Positions 1 to 7,399 of a stretch of 33,275 bases of DNA are shown here, one piece after another. The stretch is from Candidatus Stahliibacteriota bacterium. GTDB taxonomy: Bacteria; Hydrothermota; UBA3072. Positions within the stretch are counted from its first letter, which is position 1. The number at the start of each line of letters is the position of its first letter. Both the position numbers and the translations under genes were made by a program. The notes under the pieces are model-generated. The model was not told where the DNA came from. It searched no databases and saw only the letters and a program-made list of their open reading frames with translations. Location of the stretch: assembly GCA_030668705.1 (NCBI GenBank), contig DAOVFB010000007.1, positions 1 to 33,275 of the forward strand, written 5' to 3'.

Positions 1-501
1 GTTTATTCTCTTCTTACCTTCGAGAAGAATTACCCCAGCCTCAAAGTCAGCTTTTTTCTTGCTGATTTTAAAATTATTTCCTTCCTTCTCGTTAAGAGAC
101 TTAACAAGGGTTTTAACCTCATCTTCAAACAGAGTTCCAGGGATAATCTCTTCATCCCTACTCTCCGACGCTTTTAGGATAAGATCTTCAATAAAAGGTT
201 TATACAAAGAAGACCAGTTAAGCTTTTTTATCTCCTCCTCTATTCGCTTCTTCAAATCATTCACAATTTCGTTCTTTACTTTAAGTTTTTCGGTCTTCAA
301 CATCAACCTGACCTGTGATAGATTTCTTTCGATTTCTCTTTTCTTTACCCTCTTGGCCTTCTCTTTTCCCTTAGTTTTTATCTCTTTGGCCTCCAAGGAA
401 ACCTCTTTCAATATCTCTTCCGCCTTCTTTTTGGCAGCCTTAATCGTATTTTTCTTTCTCTCGTTTGCTTCCGAGAGGATCTTTTCCGAAACCTTGCCCA
501 T
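1..501 (-). CDS. ntpE: V-type ATP synthase subunit E (3' end beyond window)
   Basis: Partial gene. About 167 N-terminal residues are visible and the reading frame runs off the left edge. Subunit E forms the peripheral stalk of V/A-type ATPases together with the G/H-type subunit and anchors the catalytic head to the membrane stator. The visible sequence is a long charged helix rich in Lys, Glu and Arg (roughly residues 1-95), then a more globular part beginning near 'NWSSLYKPFIEDLILKAS', the expected layout for the family. The ATG at 499-501 lies 5 nt after the stop of subunit K. The family call rests on the coiled N-terminus plus operon position after F-I-K; E subunits are weakly conserved in sequence. 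Genes C, G, A, B and D would be expected to follow outside the window. Confidence 0.85.
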   Translation of the reverse strand, partial: MGKVSEKILSEANERKKNTIKAAKKKAEEILKEVSLEAKEIKTKGKEKAKRVKKREIERNLSQVRLMLKTEKLKVKNEIVNDLKKRIEEEIKKLNWSSLYKPFIEDLILKASESRDEEIIPGTLFEDEVKTLVKSLNEKEGNNFKISKKKADFEAGVILLEGKKRIN

Positions 502-506
502 TTATA

Positions 507-977
507 CTATCCAAGAGCGTTTATCATCAGGAAACTGGTGACGAAACCAAGAATAGCATAGGTTTCTACCATAACTGCAAAAATGACTACCCTCATTGTC
601 GCTTCAGGTTGCTTTGCAGCAAGTTCAACTCCAGATGTACAAACAAGTCCCTGATGAATTGCAGATATTAATCCAAGGATTCCAACGGGAAGAGCAGCCA
701 TCAGAAATTGAACCCCCTCTAATACGCTCATATCAAAGTTTATATCCCCTCCAAACATACCAACTTTCATCATCATAAACATAGCAGCGATAAACCCATA
801 AAAACCTTGAGTTGAAGGAAGCACTACAAGAATGAACACCCTTCCGAATTTATCAGGTTGCTCAGAGAGAACACCCGCTGCTGCCCGGGAGGGTATGCCA
901 ACACCAATAGATGATCCAATCCCTGCAAGAAACGCAGCAGAGCCAACACCAAACATTGCAATCCAGAAACCACTCAA
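507..977 (-). CDS. ntpK: V-type ATP synthase subunit K (rotor ring proteolipid), TTG start
   Basis: The 156-residue proteolipid of the membrane rotor ring, a duplicated two-helix hairpin giving four TM segments. The ion-binding carboxylate is Glu138 in 'MVETYAILGF' of the second hairpin; the first hairpin carries Gln57 in 'LPSTQGFYGF' instead. Compared with E. hirae NtpK (Na+ ligands Leu61, Thr64, Gln65, Gln110, Glu139), the equivalents Leu53, Thr56, Gln57, Gln109 (in 'SAIHQG') and Glu138 are all present, so Na+ coupling is the likely inference. The start is TTG at 975-977: a GGAGG lies 6 nt upstream, and 'SGFWIAMFG' fits a family N-terminus with no alternative ATG. It sits between subunits I and E and is surely co-transcribed with them. 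Confidence 0.96.
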   Translation of the reverse strand: MSGFWIAMFGVGSAAFLAGIGSSIGVGIPSRAAAGVLSEQPDKFGRVFILVVLPSTQGFYGFIAAMFMMMKVGMFGGDINFDMSVLEGVQFLMAALPVGILGLISAIHQGLVCTSGVELAAKQPEATMRVVIFAVMVETYAILGFVTSFLMINALG

Positions 978-992
978 CTTATACCTCCTTTT

Positions 993-2924
993 TTAATCTT
1001 TTATCCTGGTATATGTACCAGCTAATCCGAAAGGCTCAAATTTCTCTCCACCGCCTTCGTAGAAGTATGAAAAGAACTCGGCAAATTGAAGCCTCATCGT
1101 ATGAACAAATCCACTTAAGGTATTTATTGCCAATGAGAATATATGCCCTCCAATGAAAACAAACACAGCAAGAACCGGGCCTATAACCGGGAATTCTTTA
1201 ACTAGTCCGGTCAGGACGTTAACAGACATTGCAAGTCCTGCCGTAACCAATCCAAGAGCCATTATTCTACTGTATGAGAGTATATCCCCCAGAAATCCAA
1301 CCAAACCCCTAAATAATCTAAAGCCACCCTTTGCTATCTGTTTAATCCAGGAATTACTCCTCCAGGAAAATAGGAGTATCATAAGTAAGGGTAAGGGAAT
1401 AAGATAGTTAAACATCTTTACACCAGTAGTACGGCTAATAATAATAAATATAAAGAATACAATCCAGGATATTTCATTGGCAAATGCATCTAAGTATTCT
1501 TTTTTTCTGAACTTTTCTTTCACTGATATCAAAAGGCCGGTTAGAATCTGGACTGCTCCAAAACCCAACGAAAGGTAGAGAAAATAAAGTGGATTCTCAA
1601 ACGGGTCAAAAATCATAAAACGATGTCTAAAGGGGGAAAGTGCTGGAAAAAGTCTATCGATATCTCCAAGCCAACCCCCTGTCATTGCTCCCGCAAATAC
1701 TGTGAAGATGCCACCTACAATGAATATCCAGAGATATTTCCTACCCTCTGGCAGTCTCGGCATTAAAATAATCCCTATAATTGCAAGAGCAAGACCGTAG
1801 ACAGCATCCGTTAAACAGAAAGCAAAAAATAAACCGAAGAATAAACCTACATACGGAGAGGGATCTATTTCATTTGATTTTGGGAGAGCATAGAGCCCGG
1901 TGAGCACCTCGTATGGTTCTGCTAATTTGTTATTCTTGAGTTTTACAGGTGGCTTTTCCTCTTTCCTTGTTTTACTCCATTTTAGATCAACACCAGAGTG
2001 GGATGAAACAAGGCTTTCTAAAACATGTTTGTCTTTCCTGTCTATCCAGCCTTCTATGAAAAAAGCCTGTCTGGTAGTGAGAGCTCTATTGAGCACATCG
2101 GTTCTTTTTATCCTTGAAAGAAAATAATCATACAACACAAGAAATCTATCAAATTCAACACTCTTCTCCGTTATCCAGTTAGATAATGTTGATATTTCTT
2201 TCTCAATTTTTTTTATTTCACTCTTGCATTTAGAAACAATTTCCCTCGGAACCCTTTTTTCTTCACCAAAATCAACTAACTCTGCATCGAAGTTCTGTAA
2301 TGTTTCCTCAAATTCCTGCTCAAATCCTTTATAAATTATAAATAGAACCCCGGTGGACATTCCATTTTCGAAAATGATAGTATAATCTACCGGAATATCT
2401 TTTATAGTCTCTTTTATTTCATCCTTCTTTGCCTTTATTTTATACACCTTGACTATTACATTTTCCAGCGCTTCTAATTCAGAAATGGGAACCCTGATTT
2501 TTATCCATACTTCATAAAAAGCTTTCTTTTCTTTGAGTTCGGTCAGCTTATTCTTTAGGTGATAACGGCGTTCATCACGAGTGCAAATATCCTTTATCTC
2601 AGCTCTTTTGAAACTTTTTACGGCAGAACGATACTCATCGGCCGAAAGAGCTGTCTTTAAATCAATAAATTGTCCAAGTAAACCCCTACCATCGGTATGG
2701 GGTTTGAGTATTTCAATAACCTTGCCCAATTCCTGAAATATCTCCTCTGCTTCTTCATCGATTTGTTCTCTCTCTGGTAAGAGATCGGGATATTCTTCCG
2801 CAAGAGATGAGAGGCGGGAATTTGCGATATGTAGAATTCCCATATCCTGAAGTTCTTCCAGGAATTCCTTCCTGTCATCTTCGTATAGGAGTAGCGTAGC
2901 CTTTTCTAGTGAAGCAAGTCCCAT
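993..2924 (-). CDS. ntpI: V-type ATP synthase subunit I (membrane stator)
   Basis: A 643-residue subunit a/I homologue of usual family length. The N-terminal half (about 1-330) is soluble and helix-rich and docks the peripheral stalks. The C-terminal half has about seven or eight hydrophobic segments that form the ion half-channels against the K ring. The signature 'DILSYSRIMALGL' contains the stator arginine (about Arg553), and 'HTMRLQFAEFF' supplies a second arginine (about Arg611). These correspond in spacing to the two essential arginines of E. hirae NtpI. The ATG abuts the TAA of the upstream F (G/H) gene with no gap, so translation is probably coupled; only a weak purine stretch serves as a Shine-Dalgarno site. 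It is followed after 15 nt by subunit K. Confidence 0.96.
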   Translation of the reverse strand: MGLASLEKATLLLYEDDRKEFLEELQDMGILHIANSRLSSLAEEYPDLLPEREQIDEEAEEIFQELGKVIEILKPHTDGRGLLGQFIDLKTALSADEYRSAVKSFKRAEIKDICTRDERRYHLKNKLTELKEKKAFYEVWIKIRVPISELEALENVIVKVYKIKAKKDEIKETIKDIPVDYTIIFENGMSTGVLFIIYKGFEQEFEETLQNFDAELVDFGEEKRVPREIVSKCKSEIKKIEKEISTLSNWITEKSVEFDRFLVLYDYFLSRIKRTDVLNRALTTRQAFFIEGWIDRKDKHVLESLVSSHSGVDLKWSKTRKEEKPPVKLKNNKLAEPYEVLTGLYALPKSNEIDPSPYVGLFFGLFFAFCLTDAVYGLALAIIGIILMPRLPEGRKYLWIFIVGGIFTVFAGAMTGGWLGDIDRLFPALSPFRHRFMIFDPFENPLYFLYLSLGFGAVQILTGLLISVKEKFRKKEYLDAFANEISWIVFFIFIIISRTTGVKMFNYLIPLPLLMILLFSWRSNSWIKQIAKGGFRLFRGLVGFLGDILSYSRIMALGLVTAGLAMSVNVLTGLVKEFPVIGPVLAVFVFIGGHIFSLAINTLSGFVHTMRLQFAEFFSYFYEGGGEKFEPFGLAGTYTRIKD

Positions 2925-3245
2925 TTATTTTTCTTTCTTTAAAATTCCACTTAAGACGAGTCTCACAGTGTCATCCATCTTCTTCTTAGCCCTTTCTTTT
3001 ATCTCATTAACTTCTTTTTTTAGGCCTTTTTCTAATTCTTTCCTTTTATCTATCGCTTCTTCTTCCCCCTCTCTTCTTTTCCCTTCTATTAATTTATCTA
3101 CTTCTTCTTCAGCCTCACTTGCAATGACCTTGGCCTTCTTCCTTGCTTCTTCTATTATCTCCCTGGCCTCGTCACTTGCTTTCTCCCCTATTTTCTTAGC
3201 TTTTTCTTCTGCCTCTTTTATTTCCTTTATTAAAGCTTCCGGCAT
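2925..3245 (-). CDS. ntpF: V-type ATP synthase peripheral-stalk subunit (G/H, NtpF-like)
   Basis: A 106-residue protein that is almost entirely a charged alpha-helical coiled coil (Lys/Glu/Ala-rich, starting 'MPEALIKEIKEAEEKAKKIG'). It is the expected partner of subunit E in the peripheral stalk. The ATG at 3243-3245 has a strong AGGAGG 6 nt upstream. A longer open frame reaches 3401 but runs through the promoter and the repeat at 3321-3420, so the longer form is rejected. It is the first gene of the operon, and the order F-I-K-E is that of E. hirae ntpFIKE. Coiled coils match many unrelated proteins, so the name depends on context. Confidence 0.85.
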   Translation of the reverse strand: MPEALIKEIKEAEEKAKKIGEKASDEAREIIEEARKKAKVIASEAEEEVDKLIEGKRREGEEEAIDKRKELEKGLKKEVNEIKERAKKKMDDTVRLVLSGILKKEK

Positions 3246-3267
3246 TACACCTCCTTTTACGTGCCTT

Positions 3268-3295
3268 AAAATATATATAAAAAATCCCTTGTCAA
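3268..3295 (-). promoter_or_regulatory. Promoter of the V-ATPase operon
   Basis: On the minus strand there is TTGACA (3290-3295), a 16-nt spacer and TATTTT (3268-3273), 22 bp before the ATG of the first gene. The predicted transcript starts near 3261 and carries only the AGGAGG leader. Called by eye. Confidence 0.65.
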
Positions 3296-3320
3296 GGAGC
3301 TTTTTTGATTGTAAGATTAG

Positions 3321-3420
3321 ACACAGGGATAGTCGCTTCGCTCCAATGCAAAATGCAGATTGCAAAGTGAAAAATGCAAAATTATTCCCTCCTCCACTCA
3401 CCCATTTTAGACACAGATTT
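3321..3420. repeat. 100-bp repeat, near-identical inverted copy at 12261-12360
   Basis: The reverse complement of 12261-12360 matches this stretch at 99 of 100 positions (one A/G difference near 3328). It contains loosely repeating 'atgcaaaa' words. A shorter diverged relative lies at about 3805-3845. It is noncoding: the same open frame appears in both copies only because the DNA is duplicated. Confidence 0.9.
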
Positions 3421-4040
3421 GAACTGATTAGTATAAACTAAGAACACTGAACTCAGAACTAAATTTTAGACACAGATTTACACTGATATCAATTGATTAA
3501 AAACACATCCCTACACCGGAACGAAACCGCAGATACACGCAGATTAACGCAGAGTAAAAAAGTTAAATAGTTGAGTCGTTGATTAGGAAAAACCCAATGA
3601 ACCCAACGAACCCTATCCACGCTATAGACGCAATAAACGCAGAGAAATATAGTTAAATAGTTGAGTAGTTGAATAGTTAAGTTGGCAAAAAAATAAAACT
3701 AAACCCTAAACCCTAAGACCGAACACCTAATAATGCCACAGAGACATAGAGAACACAGAGGAAGAAAAAATGGTTGTATTGAAAAGAAAAACCAAAAGGA
3801 TAGATAGATATAGCTTTGCTCCATTGTAAAATGCAAAATGTCCTGTTACTCCGTCCGTTTGTTTTCTCGTAAAGTTTGCAAAGACTGACAGCCTCAGCTG
3901 ACTACCGACTTTGGACATTGGACGTTGGACCTTGGACTGATGTTCCCATATCACATACCACATATCACTTATCACGATGATGTTCACTTATCACATACCA
4001 CGATAATCCTAACACGCCAACCGACAAACTGTCCAACCCT
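3421..4040. repeat. Intergenic mosaic of short-period repeat words (copy A)
   Basis: About 620 bp without a credible gene between the V-ATPase and hutH promoters. It is built of short tandem words. One is a 9-bp unit, three copies at 3614-3640 (reverse complement of GCGTYTATA). An 8-bp unit (TAGTTGAR/TAGTTAAR) lies at 3562-3577 and 3651-3681. A 7-bp telomere-like CCCTAAA pair lies near 3702-3716, a 7-bp unit (NTTGGAC) near 3908-3938, and CACATATCAC-type words at 3947-4010. The segment 3557-3672 is the reverse complement, with gaps, of about 32877-33009. Words such as 'gccacagagaca' recur at 12160-12180 and 33020-33050 in inverse orientation. Confidence 0.85.
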
Positions 4041-4044
4041 TGAC

Positions 4045-4072
4045 TTGACATACTTAGAATGGTTTATATACT
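4045..4072 (+). promoter_or_regulatory. Promoter of hutH, probably giving a leaderless mRNA
   Basis: TTGACA (4045-4050), a 16-nt spacer and TATACT (4067-4072). The expected start site is about 4079-4080, which coincides with the ATG at 4080. The earlier in-frame ATG at 4059 would lie inside the promoter. Confidence 0.65.
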
Positions 4073-4079
4073 ATTTGAT

Positions 4080-5543
4080 ATGAAACTGGGTAAGAGAATA
4101 ACACTAAGGGATTTCGAGAAGATTGTTCTGAGAAAGGAACCAATAGAGATACCCTCTGAATCGTGGGAAAATGTAAAAAGAGCGAATAAAATCTTAAAAA
4201 CCTTCCTAAAAGGAGGTAAACCCTATTACGGAATTAACACAGGATTCGGAAAGCTCGCAAATACAAGCATTAAGAAAGAAGAAATAAATAAACTGCAACA
4301 GAATCTAATCCTCAGTCATGCTTCTGGGGTAGGGAATGATTTACCATTAGAGGTTGTAAAAGGTGCAATGTTACTTCGACTGCTCTGCTTCATAAAGGGT
4401 AGGAGCGGAGTACGAGAAGAAGTCCCGAAAATGCTCTATCTGATGCTCAAAAAGGGGCTTATACCAGCAGTTCCAGAAAAAGGCTCTGTTGGAGCCTCCG
4501 GGGACCTTGCTCCTTCGGCTCATTTAGCCCTGGTGCTTCTAGGTAAAGGTTTTGCTTACCTTGAAGGTAAAAGGATAAGTGGTAGTAAGGCATTAAGGAA
4601 AAGTGGATTAAAACCAATCAAGCTGGAGGCAAAAGAAGGATTATCACTTATAAATGGGACACAGTTTATGACTTCCATTGCTGCTCTTTCATTGATTCGA
4701 ATAAAGAAAATAATCGAATACGCCGACTATATTGCTACAGCAAGTATTGAATGTATTGGCGGGCGAAGGGAACCTTTTCAACCTGAGATTCATAGAGTTA
4801 GACCCTATAGAGGACAGATAAATTCCGCTCATAATATATTAAACTTGTTGAAAAAAAGCAAAATGGAAAAAAATCAAAGGGTTCAGGACCCTTATTCCTT
4901 TAGATGTTCTCCACAGGTTCATGGGGCAATAAGGGATGTTATATCCTTTTGCAGTGAAATAGTTGAAATAGAAATGAATTCTGTAACCGATAATCCCCTT
5001 TTATTTGAAGATAAAGTCTTATCGGGAGGCAATTTCCATGGTGAACCGGTCGCATTTGCGATTGACTTTATGAAGATAGCACTGACAGAATTATCTTCAA
5101 TATCGGAACGAAGAACAGCACACCTTATGGATTCAGAGATTACAAATTTGCCAAACTTCTTAACAGATAATCCTGGAATAAATTCGGGTTATATGATACC
5201 CCATACCACTTCTGCCTCTCTTGTATCGCGAAATAAGACCCTATCAACTCCTTCTGTAATCGATTCTATCCCCACCTCACTCAACCAAGAAGACCATGTC
5301 TCAATGGGTATGAATGGGGCTCTTTCTTTACTCGAAGTCACTCTGAACACCTCATATGTCATAGCAATTGAATTGATAGCTGCTACCCAGGGATTAAGAA
5401 TGAAAGGTCTCGATAAGCTTTCACCTCCCCTAAGGAAATTCCTGAAACCTATTTTAGATACCGTCCCACCCTATACAAAGGACCGTGAGCACTACAGGGA
5501 TATCGAAGGTGTAAAAGACTTAATATTAGAGGGAACATTATGA
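4080..5543 (+). CDS. hutH: Histidine ammonia-lyase
   Basis: Deaminates L-histidine to trans-urocanate and ammonia in the cytoplasm, the first step of histidine degradation. The 487-residue protein has the family's usual length. The autocatalytic MIO cofactor triad Ala139-Ser140-Gly141 lies in 'GSVGASGDLAPSAHL'. Other HAL hallmarks are 'YYGINTGFG' (catalytic Tyr), 'LSHASGVG' and 'QDPYSFRCSPQVHG', which favour histidine over phenylalanine or tyrosine lyases. An in-frame ATG at 4059 gives seven more residues, but it overlaps the spacer of a good promoter whose -10 ends at 4072. The ATG at 4080 is therefore preferred, and no Shine-Dalgarno site precedes either. No hutU, hutI or hutG is nearby, so a complete pathway is not shown. 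The gene is coupled by an ATGA overlap to the next one. Confidence 0.95.
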   Translation: MKLGKRITLRDFEKIVLRKEPIEIPSESWENVKRANKILKTFLKGGKPYYGINTGFGKLANTSIKKEEINKLQQNLILSHASGVGNDLPLEVVKGAMLLRLLCFIKGRSGVREEVPKMLYLMLKKGLIPAVPEKGSVGASGDLAPSAHLALVLLGKGFAYLEGKRISGSKALRKSGLKPIKLEAKEGLSLINGTQFMTSIAALSLIRIKKIIEYADYIATASIECIGGRREPFQPEIHRVRPYRGQINSAHNILNLLKKSKMEKNQRVQDPYSFRCSPQVHGAIRDVISFCSEIVEIEMNSVTDNPLLFEDKVLSGGNFHGEPVAFAIDFMKIALTELSSISERRTAHLMDSEITNLPNFLTDNPGINSGYMIPHTTSASLVSRNKTLSTPSVIDSIPTSLNQEDHVSMGMNGALSLLEVTLNTSYVIAIELIAATQGLRMKGLDKLSPPLRKFLKPILDTVPPYTKDREHYRDIEGVKDLILEGTL

Positions 5544-5752
5544 AAATGGAATCTCCATTGATTTTAATGGGGATTTTTCTGATAATTGCAGGGATCTTAA
5601 TAATACTATTTGCAAAGCTTCCCTTTTTGGCCAAATTCACGGGCAATATCCAACTGAGAAGGGATAATTTCATCCTCATTTTCCCTGTTACCTTGTGCAT
5701 TATTATCTCGATAACCCTAACGTTCATCTTAAATTTAGTTATGAGGAAATGA
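5540..5752 (+). CDS. DUF2905 family small membrane protein
   Basis: A 70-residue protein with two predicted transmembrane helices (about 7-28 and 46-67) separated by a short loop containing 'FTGNIQLRRDNFILIFP'. The loop has the glycine, basic and proline pattern typical of DUF2905. The molecular function of the family is unknown. The start ATG overlaps the hutH stop (ATGA) and the stop overlaps the next glycosyltransferase start, so the three genes form one translationally coupled unit. The association with hutH is probably genomic convenience rather than shared pathway. Confidence 0.75.
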   Translation: MKMESPLILMGIFLIIAGILIILFAKLPFLAKFTGNIQLRRDNFILIFPVTLCIIISITLTFILNLVMRK

Positions 5753-6477
5753 TGGGGGTTGATTCCCTTGTAATTATACCCACCTATAATGAAAAAGAGA
5801 ACATCAAAGAACTTATTAAAGAAGTACTACATCAAGGAGATGAATTCGAGATACTTATCGTAGATGATAATTCACCTGATAAAACAGGAAATATAGTACT
5901 CGAAATATCCAAGAAAGACCAAAGGGTCCATCTTATAGAACGCAGAGACAAATTAGGACTTGGAACTGCGTATATAGAAGGCTTTAAGTATGCCCTGGAA
6001 AACGATTATGAATTCATTTATGAGATGGATGCTGATTTCTCGCACGATCCTTCCGTTCTTCCTGTCTTCAGGAAATATCTGAAAGAAGAAGGCTTTGATA
6101 TGGCAATAGGTTCTAGATATAAAGATGGAGTTAATGTAGTAAACTGGCCAATGTCAAGATTAATATTGAGCTACTGTGCAAATTTCTTTGCAAAAACTAT
6201 TACGGGAGCACCCATTTCTGATCTGACCAGTGGATTCAAGGGATTCAGAAGAAAAGTATTGGAATCCTTAAACTTTGATATAATTAAGGCTGATGGGTAC
6301 GGATTCCAGATAGAAGTTCATTTCTATTCCTACCGGAAGAACTTCAGAATTAAGGAGGTGCCAATTATATTCATCGATAGAAGATCAGGCCATTCCAAAA
6401 TGTCGAAAAAAATTGTATGGGAGGCCTTCTGGATCGTCTGGGGGCTAGGATTCCGAAGATTATTTAGAGTATCATGA
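5749..6477 (+). CDS. Polyprenol-phosphate mannosyltransferase-like GT2 (DPM1 family)
   Basis: A 242-residue soluble GT-A glycosyltransferase of the dolichol/polyprenol-phosphate mannose synthase family, which moves a sugar (usually mannose from GDP-mannose) onto a polyprenyl phosphate at the inner membrane. Signatures in order are 'VIIPTYNEKENI' (about 8-19), 'VDDNSPDKTG', 'GLGTAYIEGFKYAL', the metal-binding Asp94-Ala-Asp96 in 'EMDADFSHDP', 'SDLTSGFKGFRRKV', and 'GYGFQIEVHF' followed by 'RRSGHSKMS'. There is no C-terminal membrane domain, as in short DPM1 forms. The longer frame from 5695 lies inside the preceding gene. The ATG at 5749 overlaps the previous stop, and ATG 5752 is equally possible, with GAGG just upstream. 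The sugar donor is inferred, not shown. Confidence 0.9.
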   Translation: MMGVDSLVIIPTYNEKENIKELIKEVLHQGDEFEILIVDDNSPDKTGNIVLEISKKDQRVHLIERRDKLGLGTAYIEGFKYALENDYEFIYEMDADFSHDPSVLPVFRKYLKEEGFDMAIGSRYKDGVNVVNWPMSRLILSYCANFFAKTITGAPISDLTSGFKGFRRKVLESLNFDIIKADGYGFQIEVHFYSYRKNFRIKEVPIIFIDRRSGHSKMSKKIVWEAFWIVWGLGFRRLFRVS

Positions 6478-6524
6478 GAGTAATTATAAGGACAGCAAAT
6501 TACAATACTATCAATACACAATAA
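6474..6524 (+). pseudogene. Truncated start of a second glycosyltransferase-like gene
   Basis: A 16-codon frame (MRVIIRTANYNTINTQ) opens with an ATG overlapping the stop of the preceding gene (ATGA) and then stops. The opening resembles GT2 N-termini; compare 'MKLTIGIVNYNTKDDL' of the gene at 7468. The most economical reading is the 5' remnant of a glycosyltransferase whose body was lost, leaving the noncoding stretch behind it. Sixteen residues cannot prove the family. Confidence 0.4.
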
Positions 6525-6794
6525 CTCATCTTAAAATAACTATTTTCTTTCCGCTCTGTGAATTAAAACCAGTTAAGTTACTAATAGTGAAATATAACAA
6601 TTAGATAGGCGTCGGTTAAGTGAGGAACCCGTGAGGCTGAAACGGGCTAAACCTGAAAGTTAGGAATTAACAAAAAGGTCTTGCATAAGCCCGAATTTGT
6701 GATAAAATAGGCAAGGGAAAAGAGTAACCCTAATAGAAAAATGAACCGTCAGATTTCTTAACCTATTAAATGATTTTAGAAGAGGAGTTAAGCA
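6525..6794. other. Intergenic stretch with a nested hairpin before rfbC
   Basis: Noncoding, AT-rich DNA. At 6614-6653 a GGTT/AACC stem encloses CCCGT (6628-6632) and ACGGG (6642-6646), followed by a competing CTAA/TTAG pairing (6647-6650 with 6660-6663). This could be a structured RNA leader or a relic of a lost gene or element. I do not recognise a known riboswitch class. No ORF of interest is seen on either strand. Confidence 0.4.
6681..6708 (+). promoter_or_regulatory. Candidate promoter for the rfbC group
   Basis: TTGCAT (6681-6686), a 16-nt spacer and TAAAAT (6703-6708), 87 bp before rfbC. The match is weaker than at the other promoters listed, but the 16-nt spacing agrees with them. 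Confidence 0.4.
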
Positions 6795-7361
6795 ATGAAA
6801 ATTACCATTGAAGAAACGCCAATAAAAGATGTAATTGTCGTTGTTTCGGAAATTTCCAAAGACAAAAGAGGGTTTTTTTCCGAGGTCTACAAAAAGGACC
6901 AATTTAAAGAATTAGGTTTACCAGGTAACTTTGTTCAGTTAAATCACTCTGGTTCAGTAAAGGGTGTCATAAGAGGACTTCATTTTCAATGGGAACCACC
7001 CATGGGAAAATTAATGAGAGTCACACGAGGAAAAGCATTCCTGGTTGCAGTGGATATAAGAAAGGGCTCCCCAACACTCAGTGATTGGTTTGGAATAGAA
7101 GCTTCTGCTGAAAATAGAATACAAATGTGGGCACCCGCGGGTTTTGGGAGAGGGTTTTGCGTATTATCAGACTACGCTGAAATCCAATACCTATGCACTG
7201 GTATATATAACAATAAATGTGAATCAGGGATTCTATGGAACGACCCTGAAATTGGAATAGAATGGCCGGTTAAGAATCCAATTTTATCAGATAAAGATAG
7301 AAATGCGCAAGCCTTGTCAGAATGGCTCAAGAAAGAGGAATCAAATTATTTCATTTTTTAA
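6795..7361 (+). CDS. rfbC: dTDP-4-dehydrorhamnose 3,5-epimerase family protein
   Basis: A 188-residue cupin-fold sugar epimerase that inverts C3 and C5 of a dTDP-4-keto-6-deoxyhexose on the way to dTDP-L-rhamnose or a related surface sugar. The catalytic base His63 lies in 'GVIRGLHFQ', Lys72 follows in 'GKLMRVTRG', and Tyr132/Tyr138 in 'AEIQYLCTGIYN' supply the acid. 'DIRKGSPT' and 'MWAPAGFGRGF' are also family motifs. The start has GAGGAG 9 nt upstream. The partner genes rfbA, rfbB and rfbD are absent here, so they must lie elsewhere or the locus is reduced. It is followed by a putative rhamnosyltransferase-like GT2, consistent with rhamnose-containing polysaccharide. Confidence 0.9.
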   Translation: MKITIEETPIKDVIVVVSEISKDKRGFFSEVYKKDQFKELGLPGNFVQLNHSGSVKGVIRGLHFQWEPPMGKLMRVTRGKAFLVAVDIRKGSPTLSDWFGIEASAENRIQMWAPAGFGRGFCVLSDYAEIQYLCTGIYNNKCESGILWNDPEIGIEWPVKNPILSDKDRNAQALSEWLKKEESNYFIF

Positions 7362-7399
7362 ATCTTTGTTTTATCATTATAAAACGGAGGTTAATTTAA

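Noticed and set aside
59-541. Plus-strand ORF of 160 codons at the left edge
   Set aside because: Antisense to the Lys/Glu-rich coiled coil of V-ATPase subunit E, giving a Phe/Ser/Leu-rich shadow protein.
3700-3718. Telomere-like CCCTAAA repeat
   Set aside because: Only two units, within a mosaic of other 7- to 9-bp words. No terminal position or long array, so it is a coincidence of the repeat family and not a telomere.
3530-4040. Possible CRISPR array in the repeat-rich intergenic regions
   Set aside because: Units are 7-9 bp, adjacent, without unique spacers of constant length, and no cas genes are present.
4080-5543. Phenylalanine/tyrosine ammonia-lyase or aminomutase
   Set aside because: The MIO motif is common to all, but 'LSHASGVG' and 'QDPYSFRCSPQVHG' are histidine-lyase type.
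6608-6664. Known riboswitch or group II intron fragment
   Set aside because: Apart from the stems, I could not match any recognised consensus (c-di-GMP, fluoride, preQ1, THF, intron domain V), so it is left as an unclassified hairpin.
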